Below are positions 23,966 through 32,237 of a DNA stretch of 64,000 nucleotides, one piece after another. Position 1 is the stretch's first letter. Every line of letters starts with the position of its first letter. The stretch lies in the NCBI RefSeq assembly GCF_020731285.1, contig NZ_JAJFOW010000029.1, positions 1-64,000 of the forward strand. Direction: 5' to 3'. Below the pieces are notes generated by a model that saw only the letters and a list, made by a program, of their open reading frames with translations, ran no database searches and was not told the origin of the DNA. A program made the translations under genes and the position numbers. The DNA comes from Cohnella baijiui. GTDB lineage: Bacteria > Bacillota > Bacilli > Paenibacillales > Paenibacillaceae.

Positions 23966-26866
23966 ATGAAGATCAAAACGAAACTCATCTGGGGATTCGG
24001 GGTCCTGCTCGTTCTCCTGGTCGGAATCGCCGCCATCAGCTACGACCGGCTGACGCGCATGAACGAACGGCTCGACAGCTTCTACGAACATCGGTTCGTC
24101 AAGGTGGAAAACGTGATCGAGTTGAGAGGCAAGGTCAACGTCGCCGGCCGGACGGTAAGCGATATCCTGACCGGCTCGATCGACGACGAGCGGCTGGCCG
24201 GAGAGCGGCTGGACAACCAACTCGGCGACATCCAACAAGTGATGGCGCAGCTGAAGGACGGAAACAACGACGCCGACGAGCAGCAAATGGTCGATCGGGT
24301 CAGTCTCGATCTAAGCAGCTACGTCGCCTGGTTGCAGCGGTTCGAGCTGGCCGTCCGGAACGGGGACCGCGAGAGCGCACTCAAGCTGCATAGAGATGAA
24401 GGCCGGATCAAGCAGGATGATGTCGTCGGATCGGTCAATGTGCTCGTTGCGTACGAACAGAAGTCGATGGAGCAAGAACAAGCCACGGCCAAGCGGATGT
24501 ACGAACGTTCGGTCCGCTGGGCCGTCTGCTTGACGGCCGCGGGGCTGCTCCTCGGCTTCGGTGTCATCCGCTGGGTGTTCCCGGACATTACGAGAGGCCT
24601 GGCCTTGCTCGAGATGATGGCGCGGAAATTCGGACAGGGCCGGCTTCGGGGCTTCGAGCGGTACGAAGTTCGCTCGGCCAACGAGCTGGGCGATCTCGCC
24701 CGCGTATTCCGCAGCATCGCGATGGACCTTCAGATGCAAAAGGAGCGCGAAGCGCTCTACAATCAGGCGAAGGATCAGCAAGCCTGGATCGCCGCCCAGC
24801 TCGCGAGACTCACGGAGCTGCACAACGGCATCGACCTGAATGCCGTTTCCCAGTCCTTCATCGGAGAGTTCGCCCCGGAGCTGGACGCCGCGTACGGCGC
24901 GGTGTACCTCCGCGAGGAAGATCCGATCGCCGGCGTCCGCCTCGTGCTGGCCGGCGCCTTCGCCGGGGACTCGGCGCACCGCTCGTTCCGCATCGGCGAG
25001 GGCCTCGTCGGCCAATGCGCGGCGAGCGGCAAGGAGACGACGCTCGAAAGCCTGCCGCACGGATATATCCGCATCGGCTCCGGCCTCGGCTCCGCCGAAC
25101 CGACCCAGCTGCTGCTTTATCCGCTCAAGCTCAACGAGCAGACGATCGGCGTCGTCGAGCTGGCTTCTCTCCAACCGTTTACAAATCTCCATCGCGAACT
25201 GCTGGAAAGGCTGTGCGAGAAGTTCGCCTATCTCGTCGGCAATATCCAATCCCGGCTGCGCGTGGAAGAGCTGCTGCGGGAGTCGCAGACGATGACGGAG
25301 GAGCTTCAGGTGCAGTCCGAGGAACTGATCTCCCAGCAGGAAGAGCTCCGGCAGACCAACGAGAAGCTCGAGAAGAAAGCGTCGGAGCTGAAGCGCTCGG
25401 AGGAAGAGCTGCAGCGCCAGCAGGAGCAGCTGGAATACGCCAACCACGAGCTGACCAACAAGACCGCCGAGCTCGAGGAGCATATCCGCAAGACGGAACA
25501 GGTGAACCACGATGTCGCCAGAGCGAACGTCTCGCTCAAGCGCCAGGCCGTGCAGCTGTCGCTGGCGTCCAAGTACAAAACGGAGTTCCTCGCCAACATG
25601 TCCCACGAGCTGCGGACGCCGCTGAACAGCATGATTATTCTGTCGCAGTTTTTGACCGACAACAGCGAAGGCAACCTGACGGAGAAGCAGCTGGAATACA
25701 TGGCCGCGATTCACGCCTCGGGCAACGACCTGCTCAAGATGATCGAGGAGATCCTCGATCTGGCCAAGGTCGACGCGGGCAAGATGGATATCTATCCGGA
25801 GTCGACGGTGCTCGAGGACATCACGTCGCATCTGGAGCAGGTGTACACGCCGGTCGCACAGGAGCGGGGCTTGCGCTTCGAGGTGCGGACCGAGGCGGAC
25901 GTGCCCAAGGTGCTTCATACGGACGGTTATCGGCTCAAGCAAATCTTGCAAAACCTGCTGTCCAACGCGATGAAGTTCACGCCGGAAGGCTCCGTCGCTT
26001 TGCATGTGCGCCTGGCGGAGGAGCAGGAGGCGGAAAAGCGTCCCGCGGGCGCGGAGGGAAGGTATGTCGCATTCGAGGTGTCGGACACCGGGATCGGAAT
26101 CGCATCGGATAAGCGCGAATTCATTTTCGAGGCGTTCCGTCAGGCCGATGGCACGACGAGCCGCAACTATGGAGGGACCGGACTTGGTCTCGCCATCAGC
26201 CGCGAGCTGGCGAATCTGCTCGGAGGCTGGATTTCGCTTGAGAGCGAGCCCGGTCGGGGCAGCGTCTTCACTTTGGTCGTGCCGGAGACGTGTCCGGATC
26301 CGGCGACAGACGAGCCGGAGCCGAGTTCGGACGATTTGGCGGCGCATGCACCGACAGAGGATCTGGAGTCGGCGGCGACGGCCGAAGCGCCGGAGGAGGA
26401 TGCCGCTATGAGCGATCCGGCGGCCGAGGCGTTGACGGAACGGCCGGCTCCGGCTCGCGGGACGCGGGAGTGGGGAAGAATCTTCCCCTCCTACGAGGGG
26501 AAGACGATCTTGCTCGTCGACGATGACGCGCGCAACGTCTACTCCCTGACGAGCTTGCTGCAGCATCAAGGGATGACGGTGCTGACGGCGGAGAACGGGA
26601 GGGAAGCGCTCGAGGTGCTGAATCATCGGGACGACGTCGATCTCGTGTTGATGGACATCATGATGCCGGTAATGGACGGGTATGAGGCGATAGCCCGCAT
26701 CCGAAGCGAGGAGCGCTGGAAAGATCTGCCGATTCTGGCCGTCACCGCGAAAGCGATGAAGGAAGACCGGAATAAATGCTTGGAAGCAGGCGCATCGGAT
26801 TATGTCGCCAAGCCGATCCAGACCGATCAGCTGCTCTCCTTACTGAAAGTGTGGTTATATGCGTGA
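23966..26866 (+). CDS. rsbK: Hybrid sensor histidine kinase, RsbK-like
   Basis: The 966-residue membrane kinase has, in order: TM1 (about 8-26), an extracytoplasmic helical sensor (27-185, CHASE3 or four-helix type), TM2 (186-206), HAMP, GAF (about 290-430), a long coiled coil (435-540), HisKA with His547 in MSHELRTPLNSM, HATPase (N-box NLLSNAMKF, G-boxes DTGIG and GGTGLGL), an acidic linker, and a receiver with Asp897 in LVLMDIMMP. The order and neighbours match RsbK of Bacillus cereus, which phosphorylates RsbY. The acidic linker of about 70 residues before the receiver is variable. The gene starts 4 nt after rsbY and overlaps the next gene, so all three form one operon. Confidence 0.83.
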   Translation: MKIKTKLIWGFGVLLVLLVGIAAISYDRLTRMNERLDSFYEHRFVKVENVIELRGKVNVAGRTVSDILTGSIDDERLAGERLDNQLGDIQQVMAQLKDGNNDADEQQMVDRVSLDLSSYVAWLQRFELAVRNGDRESALKLHRDEGRIKQDDVVGSVNVLVAYEQKSMEQEQATAKRMYERSVRWAVCLTAAGLLLGFGVIRWVFPDITRGLALLEMMARKFGQGRLRGFERYEVRSANELGDLARVFRSIAMDLQMQKEREALYNQAKDQQAWIAAQLARLTELHNGIDLNAVSQSFIGEFAPELDAAYGAVYLREEDPIAGVRLVLAGAFAGDSAHRSFRIGEGLVGQCAASGKETTLESLPHGYIRIGSGLGSAEPTQLLLYPLKLNEQTIGVVELASLQPFTNLHRELLERLCEKFAYLVGNIQSRLRVEELLRESQTMTEELQVQSEELISQQEELRQTNEKLEKKASELKRSEEELQRQQEQLEYANHELTNKTAELEEHIRKTEQVNHDVARANVSLKRQAVQLSLASKYKTEFLANMSHELRTPLNSMIILSQFLTDNSEGNLTEKQLEYMAAIHASGNDLLKMIEEILDLAKVDAGKMDIYPESTVLEDITSHLEQVYTPVAQERGLRFEVRTEADVPKVLHTDGYRLKQILQNLLSNAMKFTPEGSVALHVRLAEEQEAEKRPAGAEGRYVAFEVSDTGIGIASDKREFIFEAFRQADGTTSRNYGGTGLGLAISRELANLLGGWISLESEPGRGSVFTLVVPETCPDPATDEPEPSSDDLAAHAPTEDLESAATAEAPEEDAAMSDPAAEALTERPAPARGTREWGRIFPSYEGKTILLVDDDARNVYSLTSLLQHQGMTVLTAENGREALEVLNHRDDVDLVLMDIMMPVMDGYEAIARIRSEERWKDLPILAVTAKAMKEDRNKCLEAGASDYVAKPIQTDQLLSLLKVWLYA

Positions 26867-27711
26867 CCGATATCGAAGCCTCTCCCCCGTACGACGAGAA
26901 GCTGGAAAAAATCGAAATCGAGGTGCTGCTCGAAGCGATTTATTTGCGCTATGGCTATGACTTCCGCGACTATGCATATCCATCGCTGCGCAGGCGCATC
27001 TGGCACCGTCTGTCGCTGGAGCAGCTCGGAACCATCTCTCTTCTTCAAAGCCGGGTACTCCACGAGCGGGAGGCGTTCGAGCGGCTGCTGTCCGATCTGA
27101 CGATCCCGGTGACGGAGATGTTCCGCGACCCGGGCATGTTCGAGGCGCTGCGGCGGCGGCTGATTCCGGCGATGCGGGAAATTCCGCTGCTGCGGGTGTG
27201 GCACGCGGGCTGCGCGTCCGGCGAGGAGGCGTACTCCATGGCGATTCAGCTGGAGGAAGAAGGGATGCTCGCCCGGTCCCACATTTACGCCACCGATATT
27301 AGCAAGGCGTGCCTGCAGCTAGCGCGCAAGGGCGCGATCCCGATCGACCGGATGCGGCTATATACGAAAAATTACCAAGCGGCCGGGGGAAAGCGAACGC
27401 TTTCGAGCTATTACGAGCTATCGCATGGGGGAGCTAAGCTTCATCCCGGGCTCGTCGAGCGGATCGTCTTCGCGGAGCACAACCTGGTAACGGATCGGTC
27501 CTTCAACGAGTTTCAGGTCATCTTCTGCCGAAACGTCTTGATTTACTTCAACGCCGCGCTGCGGGAGCGGGTGCACGGCTTGCTGTACGAGAGCTTGGCG
27601 CCGGGCGGCTTCCTCGTCCTGGGCGGCAAGGAATCGGTCGCCTATACGGGTTTCGCGGGTCGGTACGAGACATGGGACGACGAGTTCCGGATCTACCGCA
27701 AAACGCGCTGA
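26863..27711 (+). CDS. rsbM: CheR-type methyltransferase, RsbM-like
   Basis: The 282-residue protein has the CheR N-terminal helical domain (YLRYGYDFRDYAYPSLRRRI) and a SAM-binding domain (LRVWHAGCASGEEAYSMAIQ; IFCRNVLIYFNAALRERV). No chemotaxis genes are nearby. In Bacillus cereus a CheR-type enzyme, RsbM, methylates the kinase RsbK and lowers SigB output. The position right after the kinase gene, with a GTGA overlap, supports that role here. The start is the GTG at 26863, translationally coupled to the kinase stop. Confidence 0.82.
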   Translation: MTDIEASPPYDEKLEKIEIEVLLEAIYLRYGYDFRDYAYPSLRRRIWHRLSLEQLGTISLLQSRVLHEREAFERLLSDLTIPVTEMFRDPGMFEALRRRLIPAMREIPLLRVWHAGCASGEEAYSMAIQLEEEGMLARSHIYATDISKACLQLARKGAIPIDRMRLYTKNYQAAGGKRTLSSYYELSHGGAKLHPGLVERIVFAEHNLVTDRSFNEFQVIFCRNVLIYFNAALRERVHGLLYESLAPGGFLVLGGKESVAYTGFAGRYETWDDEFRIYRKTR

Positions 27712-27737
27712 AGCCGCACGGATAAGGACAGGTTTCG

Positions 27738-27762
27738 GTTCAAACCGGTCCCGGTCGGGTAA
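27738..27762 (+). promoter_or_regulatory. SigB-type promoter of the stress protein gene
   Basis: GTTCAA and GGGTAA are spaced by 13 bp and lie 55 bp before the predicted start codon, in the short gap after rsbM. Confidence 0.68.
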
Positions 27763-27817
27763 AATAAGGGAAAGACGGATGGCGGAAGTTTCGCCGAGCC
27801 GAGAGGAGGTCTTTCCC

Positions 27818-28336
27818 TTGGGGATGACAATCGGAATCTTTAACCAGGAGCAGCAAGTGATCGACGCGATCGAGATGCTGCGTTCCGCAGGCGCGCACAA
27901 GGAAGATTTGCGCGTCATCGTGAAGAGCGAATCGGACGCGCCGCTGCTCTCGTCGAACAGCGACGTTCCCGTAGAGGGCGTCGCGGGTGTGCGCGAAGCG
28001 CGGGAACGCGTCGCTCGCGAAGACGAGGGTTCGTGGACGGGAGACGAGGGCGTCCTCCCGGTCGCGGGCGTGGCTGCCGCGCCGCAGATGACGGGGACGG
28101 CCGGTTACCCGGGATCGGGGCCGCTCGTTCCGGTGGTGGGACTGTTCGACTGGGACGGCGGTGAAGCCCCCGATTCCGAACGCGTGCTGTCCGACATGGG
28201 CTTGCCCGACGGGGCAGCGGATCGCGTCGCCGAGGAGCTGGTCGGCGGGAAATACGTGCTGGTAGCCGAGGAACGCCCGGACGGCCAAACCGAGCGCATT
28301 CTCCGGCAGGCCGGCGCCATCGATACGCTGCATTAA
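27818..28336 (+). CDS. General stress protein (GSP17M/YflT-like N-terminus), 172 aa
   Basis: The N-terminal 35 residues (MTIGIFNQEQQVIDAIEMLR onward) resemble the GSP17M/YflT fold. A Gly/Pro/Val-rich middle region follows, then a second alpha/beta unit (VLSDMGLPDGAADRVAEELV) ending in a QTERILRQAGA helix. GAGGAGG is eight bases before the TTG at 27818 and 14 before an ATG at 27824. The TTG is therefore taken as the start. It is preceded by a SigB-type promoter and is most likely a SigB-regulated protein of unknown activity. Confidence 0.7.
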   Translation: MGMTIGIFNQEQQVIDAIEMLRSAGAHKEDLRVIVKSESDAPLLSSNSDVPVEGVAGVREARERVAREDEGSWTGDEGVLPVAGVAAAPQMTGTAGYPGSGPLVPVVGLFDWDGGEAPDSERVLSDMGLPDGAADRVAEELVGGKYVLVAEERPDGQTERILRQAGAIDTLH

Positions 28337-28619
28337 AGGATGGCTGGGCGGCGGTAGATCGCAGTTGTAAAAGGAATAGGATGCAATGGCGGCCCAGGAG
28401 GATTCCCAAAGGCCGCCTTTTTCCGCTGCCGGCGGACGATTCGAAACACCGATGAGGCATCAAGATCAGCCGGAATTTGCGCATTGCCAACTGATCACGC
28501 CATTTTCGAGAAACGATACGCTTGATCGGCGCTGCGAGGACGAAGCACGGTAATAAGTGCCGCTCATCGGCTCCGAACGACACTGGGGGGGCGGGTGTGG
28601 TAGGCTGGTGACGGTAATG

Positions 28620-28800
28620 TAGACGAAGTATTGTTGGCAACTGTATGTTGGGGACGATTTGTTGGTAACGGTGCTGTAGGCGAAGTATTGTTGGTAACGG
28701 TGCTGTAGGCGAAGTATTGTTGGTGACGGTACTGTAGACGAAGTATTGTTGGTGACGGTACTGTAGGCGAAGTATGTTCGTGGCAGTGTAGTTGGCGGTT
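28620..28800. repeat. 29-bp tandem repeat array
   Basis: Units starting with GAAGTATTGTTGG at 28682, 28711, 28740 and 28769 are spaced exactly 29 bp and continue TRACGGTRCTGTAGRC. One or two decayed units precede them. The period is not a codon multiple, so the array is not coding. The 28337-28619 stretch before it shows no gene. Confidence 0.88.
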
Positions 28801-28870
28801 GTATGCAGGGAGTATTGTTACGGCAGTATGTGAATCGCGATAGGTTCGTCTGAGGCACGTTGGACCGGTT

Positions 28871-29055
28871 TAATGCAAACGTACAACTAATTTCAGCTAA
28901 TTCGCCTCTCAACCCTTCATTAATTGCAAAAGTACAACTAAAAGGCACGAAAAGGCGCGAAACCGGATCAAACGCCAATATTAGATGCACGAACGCAACT
29001 ATTTGCCGTCGAGCCCCTTTTATAGGGAAATTAGATGTACGAATGCAACTAATCA
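28871..29055. repeat. Interspersed motif array, about 51-bp spacing
   Basis: Copies of a 16-bp motif (TGCAAACGTACAACTA and variants such as TGCACGAACGCAACTA) start at 28874, 28925, 28986 and 29036. Spacings are 51, 61 and 50 bp. No gene is seen. Confidence 0.75.
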
Positions 29056-29131
29056 AGGGCGAGCGTATAGCTAGGGGAGACGACACGTGACGGGGTAGAG
29101 AAACTTCGGCTAGGAGAGTTGGGAACGAGCA

Positions 29132-29613
29132 GGCTCGGCCGGATGAGCGGTAAGCTTTACCGCACATGGCCCCTCCAGGTGCCGGCTCGGCCAGATGAGC
29201 GGTAAGCTTTGCCGTTCATGAGCCCTCCTGGCGCTAGTTCGGCCGGATGTGCGGTAAGCTTTACCGCTCATGGCCCTCCTGGCGCTAGTTCGGCCGGATG
29301 AGCGGTAAGCTTTACCGCTCATGGCCCTCCTGGCGCTAGTCGGCCGGATGAGCGGTAAGCTTTACCGCTCATGGCCCTCCGGGCGCCGGCTCGGCCGGAT
29401 GAGCGGTAAGCTTTGCCGTTCATGAGCCCTCCTGGCGCTAGTCGGCCGGATGTGCGGTAAGCTTTGCCGCTCATGGCCCTCCAGGTGCCGGCTCGGCCGG
29501 ATGAGCGGTATGCTTTACCGCTCATGGCCCTCCGGGCGCCGGCTCGGCCGGATGAGCGGTAAGCTTTACCGCTCATGGCCCTCCAGGTGCCGGCTCGGCC
29601 GGATGAGTGGTGA
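29132..29613. repeat. Ten-copy 51-bp palindromic tandem array
   Basis: Ten units start with GGATG at 29141, 29193, 29245, 29296, 29346, 29397, 29448, 29499, 29550 and 29601, spaced 50-52 bp. Each carries the hairpin GAGCGGTAA-GCT-TTACCGCTC inside a conserved block ending CATGGCCCTCC. A short variable joint of about 12 bp follows (AGGTGCCGGCTC, TGGCGCTAGTTC or GGGCGCCGGCTC types). Two copies have paired changes (TTGCCGTTC) that keep pairing through G-U on the plus strand. A 17-codon repeat reads through on the minus strand but is an effect of the 51-bp period. Confidence 0.92.
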
Positions 29614-29786
29614 AAAGTTCCTCTCACCGGCCCCGAATGGCGCTGCGAATGCGAGGTGCTGTAAAAAGTTTGGCTCATCCGCTCAACCGCCGAACCTGGC
29701 ATCGCAAGCAAAAAGGGCTGCGCACCCAGCCCTTCAATTGCTCCACCCATGGATCCCCGGCCGTCGCAGATCCGGCAGCGGCAGCG

Positions 29787-31040
29787 CTACCCGTTCGTCA
29801 CGGCGGTCGTCCTCTCCGGCAGCTGCTGCGACGGCGTTCGGCCGGGGCTGACGATGCGGGCGATCGAATTGTCGATGCCTAGTATATCGTCGAGTAGAAG
29901 CTGGGCGGCCATCTGGCTATAGACGGTGCCGTTGCCGCCGTAGCCAAGTGCGTAGTACTGCCCGGAGCGATCGGGATCCTCTCCGAGCCATGGCAGCTGG
30001 TCCGCGGACTCGCCGAAGGTGGCGCACCATTCGTAGGCCAGTTCCACGTCGTACGTCGGGAACAGCTCCCGCAGGTCGTTCATGAGCTGGGCCGTATAAT
30101 TGCCAAGCTCCCGATCGGTCTGTACGGGCTGCCGCACGGGCTCGTCCCGTCCGCCGGCGATCATGCGGCCGTCCGTCGTCGTCCGCAGATAGAGATAGGG
30201 TCTGGCCGTCTCCCACAGCAGCCACCGCTGATGCCATTCCGCGAGAGAGGGCAGCGGCTTGGTGACGATGACGTAGGAGCGGTTGAGCAGCGCCCGCACG
30301 CAGCGGCCGCCCGCCGACTCCGGCGAGTAACCGACCGCGTACACGATGCGCTCCGCATGGATTTCCCCACGCTCGGTCCGGCAGACGATGCCGCCCTTTT
30401 CCCCTTCCACCGACTTCAGCGTCGTATGCTCGTGGATGCGCAGTCCGTGCTGAACCCCATCCCGGGCGAGCTCCGACACGAAACGGTACGGATCGATCTC
30501 TCCGTCCCCTTGCGTAACGATCGCGGCTTCGCGGCGGAAGGGGAATACCGACGCGATGCGGTCCGCGTCCCACCATTCGGCGTCGAAGCCGTGACGGTGC
30601 AGCATTTCGTATTCACGCCGCAGCGGCGCTACGTCATTCGGCGTGCTTGCGTAATAAAGACTGCTGCGCCGCCGGAAATGAACGTCCTGGGGCAAGCCCT
30701 CCGCGACATCGCATAGCTTTTCCACGGCGTTTTTGCATGCGCGGTAAAACATCACGGCATCAGGCTCCCCGATCTGGCCTGCCAGCTCGGAGAGCATGAT
30801 GTCGTTCGAATACTGGATCAGTCCCGTATTGGCGGACGTGCTGCCTGACGCGACGCGATCCTGCTCGATCAAGATGGTAGAGATGCCGCTGCGCGCCAGC
30901 ACGTATCCGATGATCGTGCCGGTCATTCCGCCTCCCACGATCGCGACCTGGCAATCCGTCCGGCCGTTGAGAGACGGGTAGATCGGCATCGAAGGATTGT
31001 TCGCAGGCCAAAATAACGATCCGAAATGCAACGGTCTCAA
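29787..31040 (-). CDS. FAD-dependent amino acid oxidase (DAO family)
   Basis: The 417-residue protein has a dinucleotide-binding fold at residues 33-60 (VAIVGGGMTGTIIGYVLARS). It also has the DAO signature ASGSTSANTGLIQYSND and a C-terminal GQYYALGYGGNGTVYSQMAA that closes over the FAD. Such enzymes oxidise amino acids or other secondary amines with oxygen, giving peroxide. The substrate is not known. The TTG at 31040 has GGAGG seven bases upstream. It stands alone and is convergent with the stress gene across the repeat arrays. Confidence 0.83.
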   Translation of the reverse strand: MRPLHFGSLFWPANNPSMPIYPSLNGRTDCQVAIVGGGMTGTIIGYVLARSGISTILIEQDRVASGSTSANTGLIQYSNDIMLSELAGQIGEPDAVMFYRACKNAVEKLCDVAEGLPQDVHFRRRSSLYYASTPNDVAPLRREYEMLHRHGFDAEWWDADRIASVFPFRREAAIVTQGDGEIDPYRFVSELARDGVQHGLRIHEHTTLKSVEGEKGGIVCRTERGEIHAERIVYAVGYSPESAGGRCVRALLNRSYVIVTKPLPSLAEWHQRWLLWETARPYLYLRTTTDGRMIAGGRDEPVRQPVQTDRELGNYTAQLMNDLRELFPTYDVELAYEWCATFGESADQLPWLGEDPDRSGQYYALGYGGNGTVYSQMAAQLLLDDILGIDNSIARIVSPGRTPSQQLPERTTAVTNG

Positions 31041-31096
31041 GTCTGCGCCTCCATCCGTTATCTGTGCTTACCCAGTATGTGCCGTTTCATCGATCT

Positions 31097-31252
31097 TTAC
31101 TTGAACATGGGCAGCAAATAGTAGATGATGAGGTACAACAGCCCGAAGAAGATGACCAGGTAAGCCGCATATTTGATGAACGAAGACCAGACCACACTGG
31201 AATCCGACTTATGTTCCACTTCGCGTCTCTCGATATCGACGTTGTTGTCCAT
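31097..31252 (-). CDS. Small single-span membrane protein, 51 aa
   Basis: The frame runs from an ATG with AAAGGAGCG upstream and encodes a charged N-terminus (MDNNVDIERREVEHKSD). One hydrophobic helix follows (YAAYLVIFFGLLYLIIYYLL) and a short end, PMFK. No family is recognised. The gene is divergent from rsbV, and a SigB-type promoter is placed correctly before it, so it is probably a SigB-controlled membrane peptide. It would be missed by a usual length cutoff. Confidence 0.78.
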   Translation of the reverse strand: MDNNVDIERREVEHKSDSSVVWSSFIKYAAYLVIFFGLLYLIIYYLLPMFK

Positions 31253-31305
31253 GACGATCGCTCCTTTTTTTGTTATTAAATGGATGAGGGCTCCGCTATG
31301 TCCGA

Positions 31306-31332
31306 TTACCCGTCCGGCGGCGGACCCGAAAC
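31306..31332 (-). promoter_or_regulatory. SigB-type promoter of the 51-aa membrane protein
   Basis: On the minus strand GTTTCG (31332-31327) and GGGTAA (31311-31306) are spaced by 15 bp, 54 bp before the ATG. It stands back to back with the rsbV promoter. Confidence 0.65.
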
Positions 31333-31358
31333 ATATTCGAGCGGGAATGCCCCCTTTC

Positions 31359-31384
31359 GTTTCAAAGGGCGAAACACGGGGTAA
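31359..31384 (+). promoter_or_regulatory. SigB-type promoter of rsbV-rsbW-sigB
   Basis: GTTTCA and GGGTAA are spaced by 14 bp and end 43 bp before the rsbV ATG. This gives positive autoregulation of the operon, as in Bacillus. Confidence 0.78.
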
Positions 31385-31426
31385 ATGTTCTTATCCGCTT
31401 ATTTATTCATTGGAGAGGGGTTTCGT

Positions 31427-31753
31427 ATGCATACCGATAAATTGTCTTTTCACACAGAGAACCTGGATGGATTGACGGTCGTTCATATCGCCGGCGAGCT
31501 GGATCTTGAAGTCGCTTCGCAAATGCGCTCCGTGATGGAGCCGCTGGTGGAGCTGTCGGATCGGCGTCTCGTCTTGAATCTGCGCGATTTGAAGTATATC
31601 GACAGCACCGGCATCGGGATCCTCATCAGCATCGTCAAGGCGAGGCATGCGCGCAATGCGCCGTTCGGCGTCGAGGACGTCCCGCCCACCATTCAAAAAC
31701 TGTTCGACATGACCGGCATTACGCCTTTTCTTGCCGCCTCCCATAATGCGTAA
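31427..31753 (+). CDS. rsbV: Anti-sigma factor antagonist RsbV
   Basis: This 108-residue STAS-domain protein binds the anti-sigma factor RsbW when unphosphorylated and so frees SigB. The site RsbW phosphorylates is Ser60 in DLKYIDSTGIGIL, the target of the RsbY-type phosphatase encoded 8 kb upstream. GGAGAGGGG precedes the ATG. It is the first gene of a three-gene operon. No rsbX or RsbRST-type stressosome genes are near, which fits the RsbK/RsbY route. Confidence 0.93.
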   Translation: MHTDKLSFHTENLDGLTVVHIAGELDLEVASQMRSVMEPLVELSDRRLVLNLRDLKYIDSTGIGILISIVKARHARNAPFGVEDVPPTIQKLFDMTGITPFLAASHNA

Positions 31754-31793
31754 CGGCGAACTCATTAATGAAGGGAACGAGGACGAAACAACG

Positions 31794-32237
31794 ATGAAAA
31801 ACGACGCGAACGTAACGCTAACGGTTCCGGCGAAAGCCGAATATGTAGATATCGTCCGCTTGACGCTGTACGGCATTGCCGCGAGAATGAAATTTTCGTT
31901 CGAAGAAATCGAGGATATGAAGGTTGCCGTTTCGGAAGCCTGCAACAATGCCGTTCTGCATGCCTACGACCAAGAAGAGCCCGGACAGGTGGAAGTGGTC
32001 TTTACGATCGTCGGGGACAACGAGCTTCAAATCTCGGTCAGCGACTCGGGCGTCAGCTTCGAACAAGCGACAGATCGCAGCACTTCCAGTCTGCATGGAA
32101 AGTCCATCGAGGAGATCCAGTCGGGCGGATTGGGACTTTATCTCATGCAAGCTTTGATGGACCAAGTCGAAATCCGCAGCAGTCAAGGCACGAGCGTGAT
32201 CTTGACCAAGCGGCGAGCTGTCCAAGAAACGGTATGA
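31794..32237 (+). CDS. rsbW: Anti-sigma-B factor and serine kinase RsbW
   Basis: The 147-residue GHKL-fold kinase holds SigB in an inactive complex and phosphorylates RsbV. The N-box is KVAVSEACNNAVLHAY and the G-boxes are VSDSGVSF and SGGLGLYLMQALMDQV. The ATG at 31794 gives MKNDANVTLTVPAKAEYVDI, which aligns with the start of RsbW proteins; an upstream in-frame ATG at 31746 would add 16 residues and is less likely. Its stop overlaps the sigB start. Confidence 0.93.
   Translation: MKNDANVTLTVPAKAEYVDIVRLTLYGIAARMKFSFEEIEDMKVAVSEACNNAVLHAYDQEEPGQVEVVFTIVGDNELQISVSDSGVSFEQATDRSTSSLHGKSIEEIQSGGLGLYLMQALMDQVEIRSSQGTSVILTKRRAVQETV

Noticed and set aside
26863..27711. Chemotaxis receptor methyltransferase role for the CheR-type gene
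   Set aside because: No receptor, cheA or cheB gene is near, and the operon with a stress kinase and phosphatase fits an RsbM-type role better.
29110..29750. Minus-strand frames encoding many copies of a 17-residue motif (MSGKAYRSSGR...)
   Set aside because: They arise because the 51-bp array has a codon-multiple period. There is no ribosome-binding site, and frames shift where a unit is 50 or 52 bp long.
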